DNA of 64,000 bases, taken from NCBI GenBank assembly GCA_023444055.1, contig JAEZRV010000039.1, positions 1 to 64,000 on the forward strand, read 5' to 3'. Positions within the stretch are counted from its first letter, which is position 1. Each line of letters starts with the position of its first letter. The position numbers were made by a program, and so were the translations under genes. Below, one piece after another: positions 6,797-15,526 of the stretch. The DNA comes from Bacillota bacterium. Its GTDB lineage: Bacteria; Bacillota; Clostridia; Acetivibrionales; DSM-1351. The notes under the pieces were generated by a model. The model had not been told where the DNA came from. It saw nothing but the letters and a program-made list of their open reading frames with translations, and ran no database searches.

Positions 6797-9313
6797 AATA
6801 AGTATAGAATTATAGTAACTGGCATTGTTCAAGGTGTTGGCTTTAGACCTTTTATTTACAACTTAGCTATGCAACATGAATTAAAAGGCTGGGTTGGTAA
6901 TTCTGATAGTAATGTAATCATTGAGGTAGAAGCAAATTATGATCAATTGATTGATTTTATACAACAAATCAAGAGGAAAGCACCTACGCTATCAAAAATT
7001 GAATCAATTAAATATGAAGAATTACCTTTTGAAGGTTTTGAAGATTTTACCATAAGGCAAAGTCAGACAAGCTCTAAAGGTAATATTTTTATATCTCCTG
7101 ATGTTGCCACTTGCAGTGATTGCTTAGAGGAACTTAAAGACAAGAATAATAGAAGATATATGTATCCATTTATTAATTGTACCAATTGTGGTCCGAGGTT
7201 TACATTAATCAAGGATATTCCTTATGATAGAGATAAAACTACAATGAACAGCTTCGAAATGTGTAATAATTGCAGACAAGAGTATACTACGCCAACAGAT
7301 AGAAGGTATCATGCACAGCCTGTAGCATGTCATGATTGTGGTCCTAGTTTGGAAATAAAAAACAACACAAGCATCGACTCATATATGAATAGTAAAAAAT
7401 GTATAGAATATATTGCGCAAATAATTAGAAATGGTCAAATAGCTGCTATTAAAGGCATTGGAGGATACCATCTTACATGTGATGCTTTAAATGATAGTGC
7501 AGTTGAAAGGCTAAGAACAAGAAAGCATCGCGATAAAAAGCCGTTTGCATTAATGATGAAAAATCTTTATGTAATAGCTAAGTACTGCAAAATGAACGAA
7601 AAAGAAATTGAATTATTAAAATCTCCTGCAAGCCCAATAGTTTTGCTTGAAAAAAATGAAGGTATCAAATTACCTGCATTAATTGCTCCACTTAATAGAT
7701 ATTTAGGTGTAATGCTTCCATATGCTCCAATACACCATATATTATTTGAGCAGCATGGTTTTCCTGAAATAATTGTTATGACAAGTGGAAATTTGTCAAG
7801 CGAGCCAATATTTTATTCAGATGATGCAATTAATGCTCTTAGTGATATTGCAGATGCGTTTTTAACAAATAACCGTGATATATATATTCGAACTGATGAT
7901 TCGGTTACCAGAGTTTTTGATAATAAAGAATACATTATAAGGCGTTCGAGAGGATATGTTCCAAAACCTATTATATTAGATGTTTACAAGCTTTTGGCTA
8001 TTGATGAAGGCTCTAAAATACCATCTATTATTGCATGTGGTGGTGAACTCAAAAATGTTTTTTGCTTGAATAAAAATAATTTGTTTTATTTGAGCCATCA
8101 TATTGGTGATTTAGAAAACGAAAGCACCAATAATGCATTTACAAGTAGTATTGAGCATTTTGAAAAATTATTTGATATACTACCTGAATATATTGCTTAT
8201 GACCTTCATCCAAATTATTTCTCTTCACAATATGCAATAAATCAAACTGAGAAAAATAAAATTGGAATTCAGCATCATGAGGCTCATATTGCATCATGTA
8301 TGGCTGAAAATCAGTTGAGTGGTGAGGTTATTGGTGTTTCCTTTGATGGAACTGGTTTTGGTAATGATGGCACTATTTGGGGCGGTGAATTTTTCAAGGG
8401 TGGCTATTATGGTTTTGAAAGAGCTGGACATCTGGAATATGTTATGATGCCAGGTGGTGATTCGGCTGTAAAGCACCCATGGAGAATGGCTGTGAGCTAT
8501 CTTTTTTCTGCAGGCAAGATTAATTTGGTACAAGGTAGTACGGAACTAGGGTACTCCCACAATGTGATGAATGAAAAAACTAAAATAGACTTAAATGAGG
8601 CAACTAAAGCAGATAACAGTGATGAAATCAGTCTGCATCAACACATCAATGGAGTTTTATGCTCAAATGCAGAGAAAATAATTACTAAGAATGGGCGTTT
8701 ACTGGCGAATATAAATCAAAAAGACATAGATTTTACAATAAAAATGTTAGAGAAACAATTGAACTGTCCTCAGACATCAAGCATGGGGAGATTTTTTGAT
8801 GCGGTAGCTGCTTTAATAGGAATAAATACTGACATCAGCTATGAAGGGCAAGCTGCAATTGAGCTGGAGCATTACGCAGTTGAAGCAAATGCAGAGCCAT
8901 ATGCAATTAGTTTTTGTAGTAAAAAAGCAGATGGAGAATTATATGAGATAAATTTAGATAGCGTTGATGAGAATAGGACTGGATTTGCTATACAAACAAG
9001 CTCCATAATAAATCAAATTATTCAAGATATACTAGATGGAAAAAGCAAGGAGTATATTGCCTCTAGATTTCATTCAACAATAGCTGAAATTGTTTTGCAG
9101 GGATGCAGTTTAATTAGGAAAAATAGCGGTTTGAGTTCAGTAGTTTTAAGTGGAGGAGTCTTTCAGAATTTAACTCTGCTTGGAATGAGTGTAAACAGGC
9201 TGAGAGAACATGGTTTTAACGTATATACTCATTCTGAGATTCCAGCAAATGATGGAGGGATTTCGTTAGGACAAGCAATGCTGGCATTAGCTAAAATTGT
9301 AGGAAGTATATAG
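6794..9313 (+). CDS. hypF: [NiFe]-hydrogenase maturation carbamoyltransferase HypF
   Basis: Converts carbamoyl phosphate into the carbamoyl group transferred to HypE, from which hydrogenase cyanide ligands are made. The 839-residue protein shows the full order: acylphosphatase domain (1-90, GIVQGVGFRPF), two zinc-finger units with CxxC pairs (CSDC, CTNC, CNNC, CHDC; about 108-190), YrdC/Sua5-like domain (KGIGGYHLTCDA, RKHRDKKPFALM), and Kae1-like domain (HHEAHIASC, SFDGTGFGNDG). It is somewhat longer than usual because of a hydrophilic insert near residues 585-640. ATG 6794 follows the hairpin leader. hypC lies 350 bp downstream behind a hairpin, so hypF may be separately transcribed. Confidence 0.96.
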   Translation: MNKYRIIVTGIVQGVGFRPFIYNLAMQHELKGWVGNSDSNVIIEVEANYDQLIDFIQQIKRKAPTLSKIESIKYEELPFEGFEDFTIRQSQTSSKGNIFISPDVATCSDCLEELKDKNNRRYMYPFINCTNCGPRFTLIKDIPYDRDKTTMNSFEMCNNCRQEYTTPTDRRYHAQPVACHDCGPSLEIKNNTSIDSYMNSKKCIEYIAQIIRNGQIAAIKGIGGYHLTCDALNDSAVERLRTRKHRDKKPFALMMKNLYVIAKYCKMNEKEIELLKSPASPIVLLEKNEGIKLPALIAPLNRYLGVMLPYAPIHHILFEQHGFPEIIVMTSGNLSSEPIFYSDDAINALSDIADAFLTNNRDIYIRTDDSVTRVFDNKEYIIRRSRGYVPKPIILDVYKLLAIDEGSKIPSIIACGGELKNVFCLNKNNLFYLSHHIGDLENESTNNAFTSSIEHFEKLFDILPEYIAYDLHPNYFSSQYAINQTEKNKIGIQHHEAHIASCMAENQLSGEVIGVSFDGTGFGNDGTIWGGEFFKGGYYGFERAGHLEYVMMPGGDSAVKHPWRMAVSYLFSAGKINLVQGSTELGYSHNVMNEKTKIDLNEATKADNSDEISLHQHINGVLCSNAEKIITKNGRLLANINQKDIDFTIKMLEKQLNCPQTSSMGRFFDAVAALIGINTDISYEGQAAIELEHYAVEANAEPYAISFCSKKADGELYEINLDSVDENRTGFAIQTSSIINQIIQDILDGKSKEYIASRFHSTIAEIVLQGCSLIRKNSGLSSVVLSGGVFQNLTLLGMSVNRLREHGFNVYTHSEIPANDGGISLGQAMLALAKIVGSI

Positions 9314-9404
9314 AAAACTGAACATACAGATAAAAATGATATATAGAAAAACTGAAAATATAGATAAACTGATATGTAGATAAATTAAAATATAGAAAAA
9401 CGGA
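9312..9404 (+). repeat. Degenerate A-rich repeat, about 31-bp unit
   Basis: Three imperfect units of the type TATAGAAAAACTGAA plus A-rich sequence follow the hypF stop. The rest of the 350-bp hypF-hypC spacer (9405-9580) shows no frame with a start and ribosome-binding site. The tract is non-coding and resembles in composition the longer A-rich repeat at 24290-24960. Confidence 0.55.
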
Positions 9405-9589
9405 ATCATTGGAAGTAGTAGGAAATGGATTACAAAGGGTATGAAGAGTATTTAAAAATAAAAAGCTGCATAAGTATGTATTATACTGAATTTTAGGATC
9501 ATTTCCAGTACTTGTGATTGAAATGTAATTAAGTAGGGTATATACTTTAAAATATGAATAAACTATACGAAAGTATTTTACGATAAACG

Positions 9590-9640
9590 AAACCTATAAA
9601 AATAAATAGGTTTAGGCATTTTATAAATGCCTATTTTTAT
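9590..9640 (+). terminator. Tandem hairpins with T-run before hypC
   Basis: AAACCTAT/ATAGGTTT (9590-9613) is followed directly by AGGCATTT/AAATGCCT (9614-9632) and ATTTTTAT. The second hairpin looks like an intrinsic terminator. The paired arrangement could be an attenuator controlling hypCDE, or simply the end of a transcript; no ligand is suggested by the sequence. Confidence 0.6.
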
Positions 9641-9662
9641 ATAAATTCTAGGAGGGCAATTT

Positions 9663-9887
9663 ATGTGTTTAGGATTACCTGCTAAGGTATTGAGTGTTGA
9701 TGGAAAAAACAGTACAGTTGAAATGATGGGAGTGACAAATACTATTTCTATAGAACTTCTTGAAAATGTTAAGGTTGGTGATTATGTTTTAGTACACGCA
9801 GGGTGTGCTATCGAAATTCTTGATCAAGAAGAGGCTCTTAAAACAATAGAAATATTTGAAGATATTAGAAAAATGGGCATCAAATAA
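9663..9887 (+). CDS. hypC: Hydrogenase assembly chaperone HypC
   Basis: Small chaperone that, with HypD, carries the Fe(CN)2CO unit to the hydrogenase large subunit. The 74-residue protein starts MCLGLPAKV, giving the essential Cys2 in the MCxG motif, and keeps GDYVLVHAGCAIEILD of the HypC/HupF fold. ATG 9663 has AGGAGGG upstream. It sits 22 bp before hypD, the usual pairing of the two partners, and follows the hairpins at 9590-9640. Confidence 0.95.
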   Translation: MCLGLPAKVLSVDGKNSTVEMMGVTNTISIELLENVKVGDYVLVHAGCAIEILDQEEALKTIEIFEDIRKMGIK

Positions 9888-9909
9888 GGAAAATAAGCGT
9901 GGAGGATAA

Positions 9910-10995
9910 ATGGTAAACTATATTGATGAATTTAGAGATAAAGAAGTAATACAAAAAATTGTTGAGGATCTTAGCACTTATTCGGGACCAAATTTAAAAA
10001 TTATGGAAGTTTGTGGCACACACACTATGGCAATTTCACGGTATGGATTAAGGTCACTTCTTCCAAAAAGTATTGAGCTAGTCTCCGGACCAGGATGCCC
10101 AGTATGTGTTACGCCAATGTCATATATTGATAGTGCACTGGAGCTTACAGAAAATAAAGATATTATAATTACAACTTTTGGCGATATGATGAGAATACCT
10201 GGAACTGAAAGTACATTACTATACAAAAAAGCGAAAGGATGCAATGTCCAAATGGTTTATTCTCCACTAAATGCCGTTGATTTAGCTAGAGAAAACCCAG
10301 ATAAGGAGGTTGTTTTTTTATCTGTAGGTTTCGAAACTACAACTCCGGTTATTGCTCTTTCTGTACATAAAGCTAAAAGTGAGGGAATAAATAATTTTTC
10401 AGTACTGACAGTAAACAAAACAATGCCTGAGGCTATAAAAACCCTTGCAGGTGACAATGAGCTAGCTATTAATGGCTTTCTTTATCCTGGACATGTTGCT
10501 GCTATAATTGGAACAGACTTTTTTTCAGATGTTGCGTATAATATGAAAAAAGCTGGCGTAGTGGCAGGTTTTGAACCTTTAGATATATTGTATTCAATAA
10601 ATATATTAGTTAAGAATATAACAAATAGTAATATCATTTTAGAAAACATGTATTCAAGGGTTGTTACAAAAGAGGGGAATATTAAAGCACAACAAAAAAT
10701 GTATGAAGTATATGAAGCTACGGATGCTTTATGGCGAGGAATAGGGATGATTAAAAACTCAGGGCTAAGGCTGAGAGCTGAATATGAACTATTTGATGCG
10801 GCAAAAAAATTTAATATACAAATTAAAGATAGTCCTGAGACTAAAGGCTGTCAGTGTGGTGAAGTACTAAAAGGAAAGAAAAAACCCTCAGACTGCAAAC
10901 TATTTAAAACTAGATGCACTCCTGAGAATCCAGTTGGTGCTTGCATGGTTTCATCTGAGGGCACATGCGCTGCTTATTACAAATACGGGGAATAA
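9910..10995 (+). CDS. hypD: Hydrogenase formation protein HypD
   Basis: [4Fe-4S] scaffold protein on which, with HypC, the Fe(CN)2CO cofactor is assembled. The 361-residue product shows CGTHT (about residues 35-39), GPGCPVCVTP (about 59-68), NGFLYPGHVAAI, and a C-terminal cysteine-rich segment (CQCGEVLKG, DCKLF, RCTPENPVGAC) that binds the cluster. Length is standard. A GGAGG ribosome-binding site precedes ATG 9910. It lies in one unit with hypC; hypE follows after about 200 bp. Confidence 0.96.
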   Translation: MVNYIDEFRDKEVIQKIVEDLSTYSGPNLKIMEVCGTHTMAISRYGLRSLLPKSIELVSGPGCPVCVTPMSYIDSALELTENKDIIITTFGDMMRIPGTESTLLYKKAKGCNVQMVYSPLNAVDLARENPDKEVVFLSVGFETTTPVIALSVHKAKSEGINNFSVLTVNKTMPEAIKTLAGDNELAINGFLYPGHVAAIIGTDFFSDVAYNMKKAGVVAGFEPLDILYSINILVKNITNSNIILENMYSRVVTKEGNIKAQQKMYEVYEATDALWRGIGMIKNSGLRLRAEYELFDAAKKFNIQIKDSPETKGCQCGEVLKGKKKPSDCKLFKTRCTPENPVGACMVSSEGTCAAYYKYGE

Positions 10996-11197
10996 ATATT
11001 TTACATTTTAATTGCATAAGTTGAAGCATAAGTTTGAGCATATGCTAAAACACATCAAAAACAATATATGTATTGTAATATGAAAATTGTAGCATACAAA
11101 TTTATACTTATTATGGAATTTTGTGAAAAAATGGGATTATACTGGTATTTTGTGTCGCTAAATACTATAATAAGTTATGGAGGATAACAAAATAAAT

Positions 11198-12208
11198 ATG
11201 GAAAATATAATTACTTTAGCTCATGGTAGTGGAGGTTCGGCTACATTAAAGTTAATAGATCAGGTATTCAAGAAGCATTTTAATAATGATATTCTTTCTC
11301 AAGGGGATGATTGCGCTAAGTTAAATATAACTAATTCAAATAATCTGGTATTTACTACTGATAGTTTTGTTGTTACGCCAGTATTTTTTAAGGGAGGTAA
11401 TATTGGAAAGCTGGCAGTATGCGGTACAGTAAATGATTTGTCAACAAGTGGAGCGACACCATTATATTTGAGCTGTGGTTTCATTATTGAAGAGGGATTT
11501 AGTATTGATGAATTGGAGAAAATCGTAGAATCCATGAGTACTACTGCTCGTGAATGCGGTATTCAAATAGTAACAGGTGATACAAAGGTGGTACAAAAGG
11601 GTGCGGCAGACAAAGTATTTATTAATACCTCTGGTATTGGCATCGTCCCTGATGGAATTTGTATTTCGGGTAAAAATGCACAGGTAGGAGATAAAATAAT
11701 AATTTCTGGCACTATTGGAGATCATGGAAGTTCTATTCTTCTTGAAAGAGAGAATATGGGTTTTCAGGCTGAAATCAAGAGCGATTGTGCTCCCCTTTCT
11801 GGTTTGGTTCATGATATGTTGGAGGTTACATCGGATATTCATGTTCTTAGGGACCCCACTAGAGGTGGAGTTGCCACTACATTAAATGAAATTGCATCAC
11901 AGAGCAATGTTTCAATAGTGATAGAAGAAGATAAGCTTCCTGTAAAAAGAGAGGTTCAAGGGGTATGTGAGCTTTTAGGATTGGAGCCGTTATATATGGC
12001 TAATGAAGGTAAGCTTCTGAGTTTTGTACCTGCTGCAAAAGCAGAAGCCGTGCTAAATGCAATGAGAAAGAACAAATATGGACAAGATGCACAGATTATT
12101 GGTGAAGTTACTAAGGCAGGAGAGCCTAAAGTACTTCTAAAAGCATTAAGTGGTGGTGCTAGAATTATCGGCTTACTTGCTGGAGATCAATTGCCTAGAA
12201 TATGTTAA
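11198..12208 (+). CDS. hypE: Hydrogenase expression/formation protein HypE
   Basis: ATP-dependent dehydratase of the PurM-like family that turns the carbamoyl group received from HypF into a thiocyanate on its C-terminal cysteine. The 336-residue protein starts MENIITLAHGSGG, contains the DPTRGG substrate motif, and ends in PRIC, which supplies the modified Cys. I prefer ATG 11198 because the in-frame ATG 11177 overlaps the only Shine-Dalgarno (GGAGG, 11179-11183). All catalytic signatures are intact. No hypA, hypB or hydrogenase structural gene follows; the next genes are transporters. Confidence 0.95.
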   Translation: MENIITLAHGSGGSATLKLIDQVFKKHFNNDILSQGDDCAKLNITNSNNLVFTTDSFVVTPVFFKGGNIGKLAVCGTVNDLSTSGATPLYLSCGFIIEEGFSIDELEKIVESMSTTARECGIQIVTGDTKVVQKGAADKVFINTSGIGIVPDGICISGKNAQVGDKIIISGTIGDHGSSILLERENMGFQAEIKSDCAPLSGLVHDMLEVTSDIHVLRDPTRGGVATTLNEIASQSNVSIVIEEDKLPVKREVQGVCELLGLEPLYMANEGKLLSFVPAAKAEAVLNAMRKNKYGQDAQIIGEVTKAGEPKVLLKALSGGARIIGLLAGDQLPRIC

Positions 12209-12329
12209 TTAATAACCTATTATGATTTGATTTAAAATTCATTATGTCTAATACTGCTAATCCAATGCTCCTTAAAGTAACGGAGATAGCTAAGTTATGA
12301 CACAAGATATGGGAGGAGGAATTGCTACA

Positions 12330-13061
12330 TTGATAATTTCAATGAAGAATTTGGGAAAGGTATATAAGAATGGTAGCATAGAAGTTGAAGCACTTAAACA
12401 TGTTAGTATTGATATTGAGAAAGAAGAATTTGTTGCAATAATGGGACCTTCAGGTTCAGGAAAGTCTACTCTTATGAATATAATAGGATGTTTAGACAAA
12501 TCCACGTTAGGTGAGTATTGGCTCGATGGTATTAATATTTCTACTATGAATGAAGTTGAATTAGCTAGAATCAGAAATCTTAAAATAGGCTTTGTATTTC
12601 AGTCCTTTAACCTATTACCAAGGATAACTGCATTACAGAATGTTGAGCTCCCTATGATTTATGCAGGAATTAGCAGCAAGGAAAGACGAAAGAAAGCTAT
12701 TAGTGCTTTAGAAAGAGTCGGTTTGGCAGAGAGAATGCATCACAAACCAAATGAAATGTCTGGGGGACAAAAGCAGAGAGTTGCAATTGCAAGGGCATTA
12801 GTAAATTCTCCAGCATTAATACTTGCAGATGAACCGACAGGTAATCTAGACAGTACATCTAGTGAAGAAATAATGTCTGTTTTTCAAGATTTAAATAAAG
12901 AAGGTGTAACGATTGTACTTGTTACACATGAACCTGATATTGGGGAGCATACTAAGAGAATTTTGCGTTTTAGAGATGGATTAATAAAGTCTGATGAATT
13001 AGTTAAAAATCCTGTAGATGCAAGAGATATGTTAAAAAAATACAATCTGGCTGAGGCATGA
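12330..13061 (+). CDS. MacB/LolD-type ABC transporter ATPase
   Basis: ATPase that drives a MacB-type permease. The 243-residue protein has Walker A GPSGSGKST (39-47), the Q-loop FVFQSFNLL, signature SGGQKQR (about 144), Walker B LILADEPTG and the H-loop VTHE. The start is taken as TTG 12330, 9 nt after GGAGGA; ATG 12342 and ATG 12297 are alternatives. The partner permease is at 15524, the membrane-fusion-like protein at 14072, and a Yip1 protein lies between. Substrate cannot be predicted; peptide or macrolide export is typical of the family. Confidence 0.9.
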   Translation: MIISMKNLGKVYKNGSIEVEALKHVSIDIEKEEFVAIMGPSGSGKSTLMNIIGCLDKSTLGEYWLDGINISTMNEVELARIRNLKIGFVFQSFNLLPRITALQNVELPMIYAGISSKERRKKAISALERVGLAERMHHKPNEMSGGQKQRVAIARALVNSPALILADEPTGNLDSTSSEEIMSVFQDLNKEGVTIVLVTHEPDIGEHTKRILRFRDGLIKSDELVKNPVDARDMLKKYNLAEA

Positions 13062-13199
13062 TTAGGATTTAAGCTTATTTGTTTAAGAGCAGTTAATTGT
13101 TTGAGTAAGTAAAAGTTTTGAACAGAAAACTTGTTAGCAGTTGTATGTTATTTATTTTTTTATAAATTTAAAATTCACTTAAGAGAGGAAGTTATAACT

Positions 13200-13949
13200 A
13201 TGAATGAAGATATGCCTGTTATCAGCAACAACTCAGTTAATACAGATGAAATTAATCAAACTAATATGAATTTTTTAAAAAGAGTATTTGGAATAATATT
13301 TTCTCCAAGTAAGGTTATGCAGTCACTTGATCAAAAGCCGCGTGTATTGTTTGGATTATTGTTGACAGCTATTACTCCTGTTATTATGATACTTTTAACT
13401 TTACCAATGTACATGGAATATTCAAGAAAATTGTTGGAAGTTACATATGCAAATATGAATATAGAAATGAATGCTGAACAAATGGAACAGGCTGTAAATA
13501 TTTCTCAATATTCAGCTTTATTTGGTGGTCCTGTAGCTGCTGTTGTAATGTTGCTTTTGGAAGCACTAGTTGTATGGGGTATTGTTAAAGTTTTAAAGGG
13601 AAAAGGTAGTTTTAAACAATACTTATCTGTTTTAGGATATACAAATGTAATAGCTGTATTATCTACAATTACATTAATTTTAGTTGTTAGGTTTACAGGC
13701 ACGTATACTGATGTAAGTTATACCAGTTTAGCCTCTCTTTTGCCAAATATGAAAGGAAGCTTCTTATTTGGTTTTGCAAAAATAATAGAGGTATTCACTA
13801 TATGGCAGTATGTTGTAATAGGTATTGGTATTAGTACAGTCAGTAAATTAAGTAACAAAAAGGTGTTTATATTAGTTGCCTGCATATTTGTTGTTATTGC
13901 AATTTATATGGGAGTAACTGAAGTTAATGCTGCAAAATTACTGCAATAA
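13200..13949 (+). CDS. Yip1-family integral membrane protein
   Basis: A 249-residue protein with a short polar N-terminus and about five hydrophobic segments (FGLLLTAITPVIMILL, FGGPVAAVVMLLLEALVVW, VIAVLSTITLILVV, YVVIGIGISTV, VFILVACIFVVIAIYMGV). The segment FLKRVFGIIFSPSKVMQSL before the first membrane span is typical of bacterial Yip1 proteins. Molecular function is unknown. It lies between the ATPase and fusion protein of a MacAB-like system, so an accessory role in export is possible. ATG 13200 has a GAGAGGAAG site upstream; the TTG at 13131 has none. Confidence 0.8.
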   Translation: MNEDMPVISNNSVNTDEINQTNMNFLKRVFGIIFSPSKVMQSLDQKPRVLFGLLLTAITPVIMILLTLPMYMEYSRKLLEVTYANMNIEMNAEQMEQAVNISQYSALFGGPVAAVVMLLLEALVVWGIVKVLKGKGSFKQYLSVLGYTNVIAVLSTITLILVVRFTGTYTDVSYTSLASLLPNMKGSFLFGFAKIIEVFTIWQYVVIGIGISTVSKLSNKKVFILVACIFVVIAIYMGVTEVNAAKLLQ

Positions 13950-14071
13950 AGAGAAATAGATTAATTAACTCAACTTTCCAAGCTGAAAATTGTTAAAATG
14001 TATTAACGGAAAATTGGTGTGATTGGTGTAATAAATTTTGAAATATAATTACTCATATTATGGAGGTTAAA

Positions 14072-15412
14072 ATGAAGAAGAAGATTTTCATAGGGATTGG
14101 TGTTACTGCTCTTATTATTGTCTTAGTCGTTGTGGGAATAGTGAAGAATACAGGGGCGGTAGGAACAGGACCTTTATTCAGTGTTAAAGCAAGCGAAATA
14201 AAGAAAGGTGATATCAGTTCATACATATCAGCAAGCGGAACAGTTACTGAGATTGATAAATCTGAAATATACATAGATACTCCTGTAAAAGCAACTAAAG
14301 TGTATGTAAAACAAAATGATTCAGTAAAAAAGGGACAAAAGCTTGTTGATTTCGATTTTGATGATTTAAATTCACAGCTTGAGCAGGCAAAATTAACGAA
14401 GAGAACTCAAGAACTTACTTTAAAGAAATATAAAATTGCGGATACTACAAAAAGCACTGCATCTGCAGTGAATTCACAGAAAGTGGCTGAAAATGACGTG
14501 ATATCTGCACAGAGAAACTATGAAACAATTTCAAAAAAATTCAATGAGACTAAAGTGCTTTATGAAATTGGATCAGCTTCAAAAAGTGAACTTGAGCAAG
14601 CAGAAAATGCATTAAAGGATGCAGAAGTTACTTTAAAAAATGCAAAAATTAAACTTGAATCTCAAAAAGTCGCAGTTGCTGATACATCAAAAAATAACAA
14701 TCAATCAATTAATTCAAAGGAAATTGATATTCAAACTCAGCAGGTTGCAATAGAAAATAGTGCACTTACAATAAAGAATCTGGAAAGTAAAATTAAAAAA
14801 TGTAAGGATGCTATGTACTGTACTATGGATGGGGTTGTATCTCAGGTAAATGTTTCAGAGGGCTCTTTTACTCCTAGCGGTCAACCTGCATTTGTAGTTA
14901 TTGATCCTAATAAATTGGAAGTTAAGTTAAATATTAATGAGTATAATGCGAAGCTGGTTAGGGTTGGTCAAACGGTTAATATAACCGGTGATTCAATAAC
15001 TGAAACTGATAAAATTACTGGTAAGGTTACTAGTGTTTCACCTGTTGCAAGTAAAAGTACAACTGGTACAGGCAGCACAGAAACTGTAATACAAGTTAGA
15101 GTAGGTATTGATAATATTACATCCTCCATAAAGCCGGGGATTACAGTAAATTGTGATATAAAAACAGTGAATATTACTAATGTTTTAACAGTTGAACTTG
15201 ATATGCTCAGTCAAGATAAAGATGGAAACAATTTTGTCTATGTATTAAGCAAAGATAAAGCGACAATGAATAAAAAGGCGGTTGTATTGGGTAGTACCTC
15301 AGATATGACAGCAGAAGTAAAAAGTGGTGAGCTCAACGAAGGTGATTCTGTTGTCCTGAATCCTAAGCCAACATACAAAGATGGAGCAAGGGTAAAAATT
15401 AGTGAGGAATAA
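14072..15412 (+). CDS. MacA/HlyD-like periplasmic-adaptor (membrane fusion) protein
   Basis: Adaptor of the efflux system. The 446-residue protein has one N-terminal membrane anchor (about residues 4-25), a biotinyl-lipoyl-like segment (SGTVTEIDKSEIYIDTPVKA), a long alpha-helical coiled-coil hairpin (about 95-240, rich in Lys/Glu/Gln), the second lipoyl half (MDGVVSQVNVSEGSFT), and a beta-barrel C-terminus. GGAGG lies 5 nt before ATG 14072. In a Gram-positive cell such adaptors work with MacB-type permeases without an outer-membrane channel. Confidence 0.9.
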   Translation: MKKKIFIGIGVTALIIVLVVVGIVKNTGAVGTGPLFSVKASEIKKGDISSYISASGTVTEIDKSEIYIDTPVKATKVYVKQNDSVKKGQKLVDFDFDDLNSQLEQAKLTKRTQELTLKKYKIADTTKSTASAVNSQKVAENDVISAQRNYETISKKFNETKVLYEIGSASKSELEQAENALKDAEVTLKNAKIKLESQKVAVADTSKNNNQSINSKEIDIQTQQVAIENSALTIKNLESKIKKCKDAMYCTMDGVVSQVNVSEGSFTPSGQPAFVVIDPNKLEVKLNINEYNAKLVRVGQTVNITGDSITETDKITGKVTSVSPVASKSTTGTGSTETVIQVRVGIDNITSSIKPGITVNCDIKTVNITNVLTVELDMLSQDKDGNNFVYVLSKDKATMNKKAVVLGSTSDMTAEVKSGELNEGDSVVLNPKPTYKDGARVKISEE

Positions 15413-15454
15413 AAAGTGAGGTTAAAAGGTTGAAAGAAATTACTAATACATTTA

Positions 15455-15526
15455 AAGGAGGTGCCGAGTCCATGTTATTTCTGGCATGTAGTTTAGTGTA
15501 GAATGTGTGACATGGACATATTTATG
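15455..15526 (+). promoter_or_regulatory. Hairpin-bridged ribosome-binding site leader of the MacB-type permease
   Basis: AAGGAGG (15455-15461) is 62 nt before ATG 15524. GTCCATGT (15468-15475) pairs perfectly over 8 bp with ACATGGAC (15510-15517). Removal of the hairpin leaves about 12 nt spacing. The conserved block TTCTGGCATG is at 15479-15488. The same Shine-Dalgarno, stem and block occur before rbfA and hypF. Confidence 0.6.

Noticed and set aside
11462..11842. Minus-strand frame of 126 codons
   Set aside because: It is a shadow within hypE.
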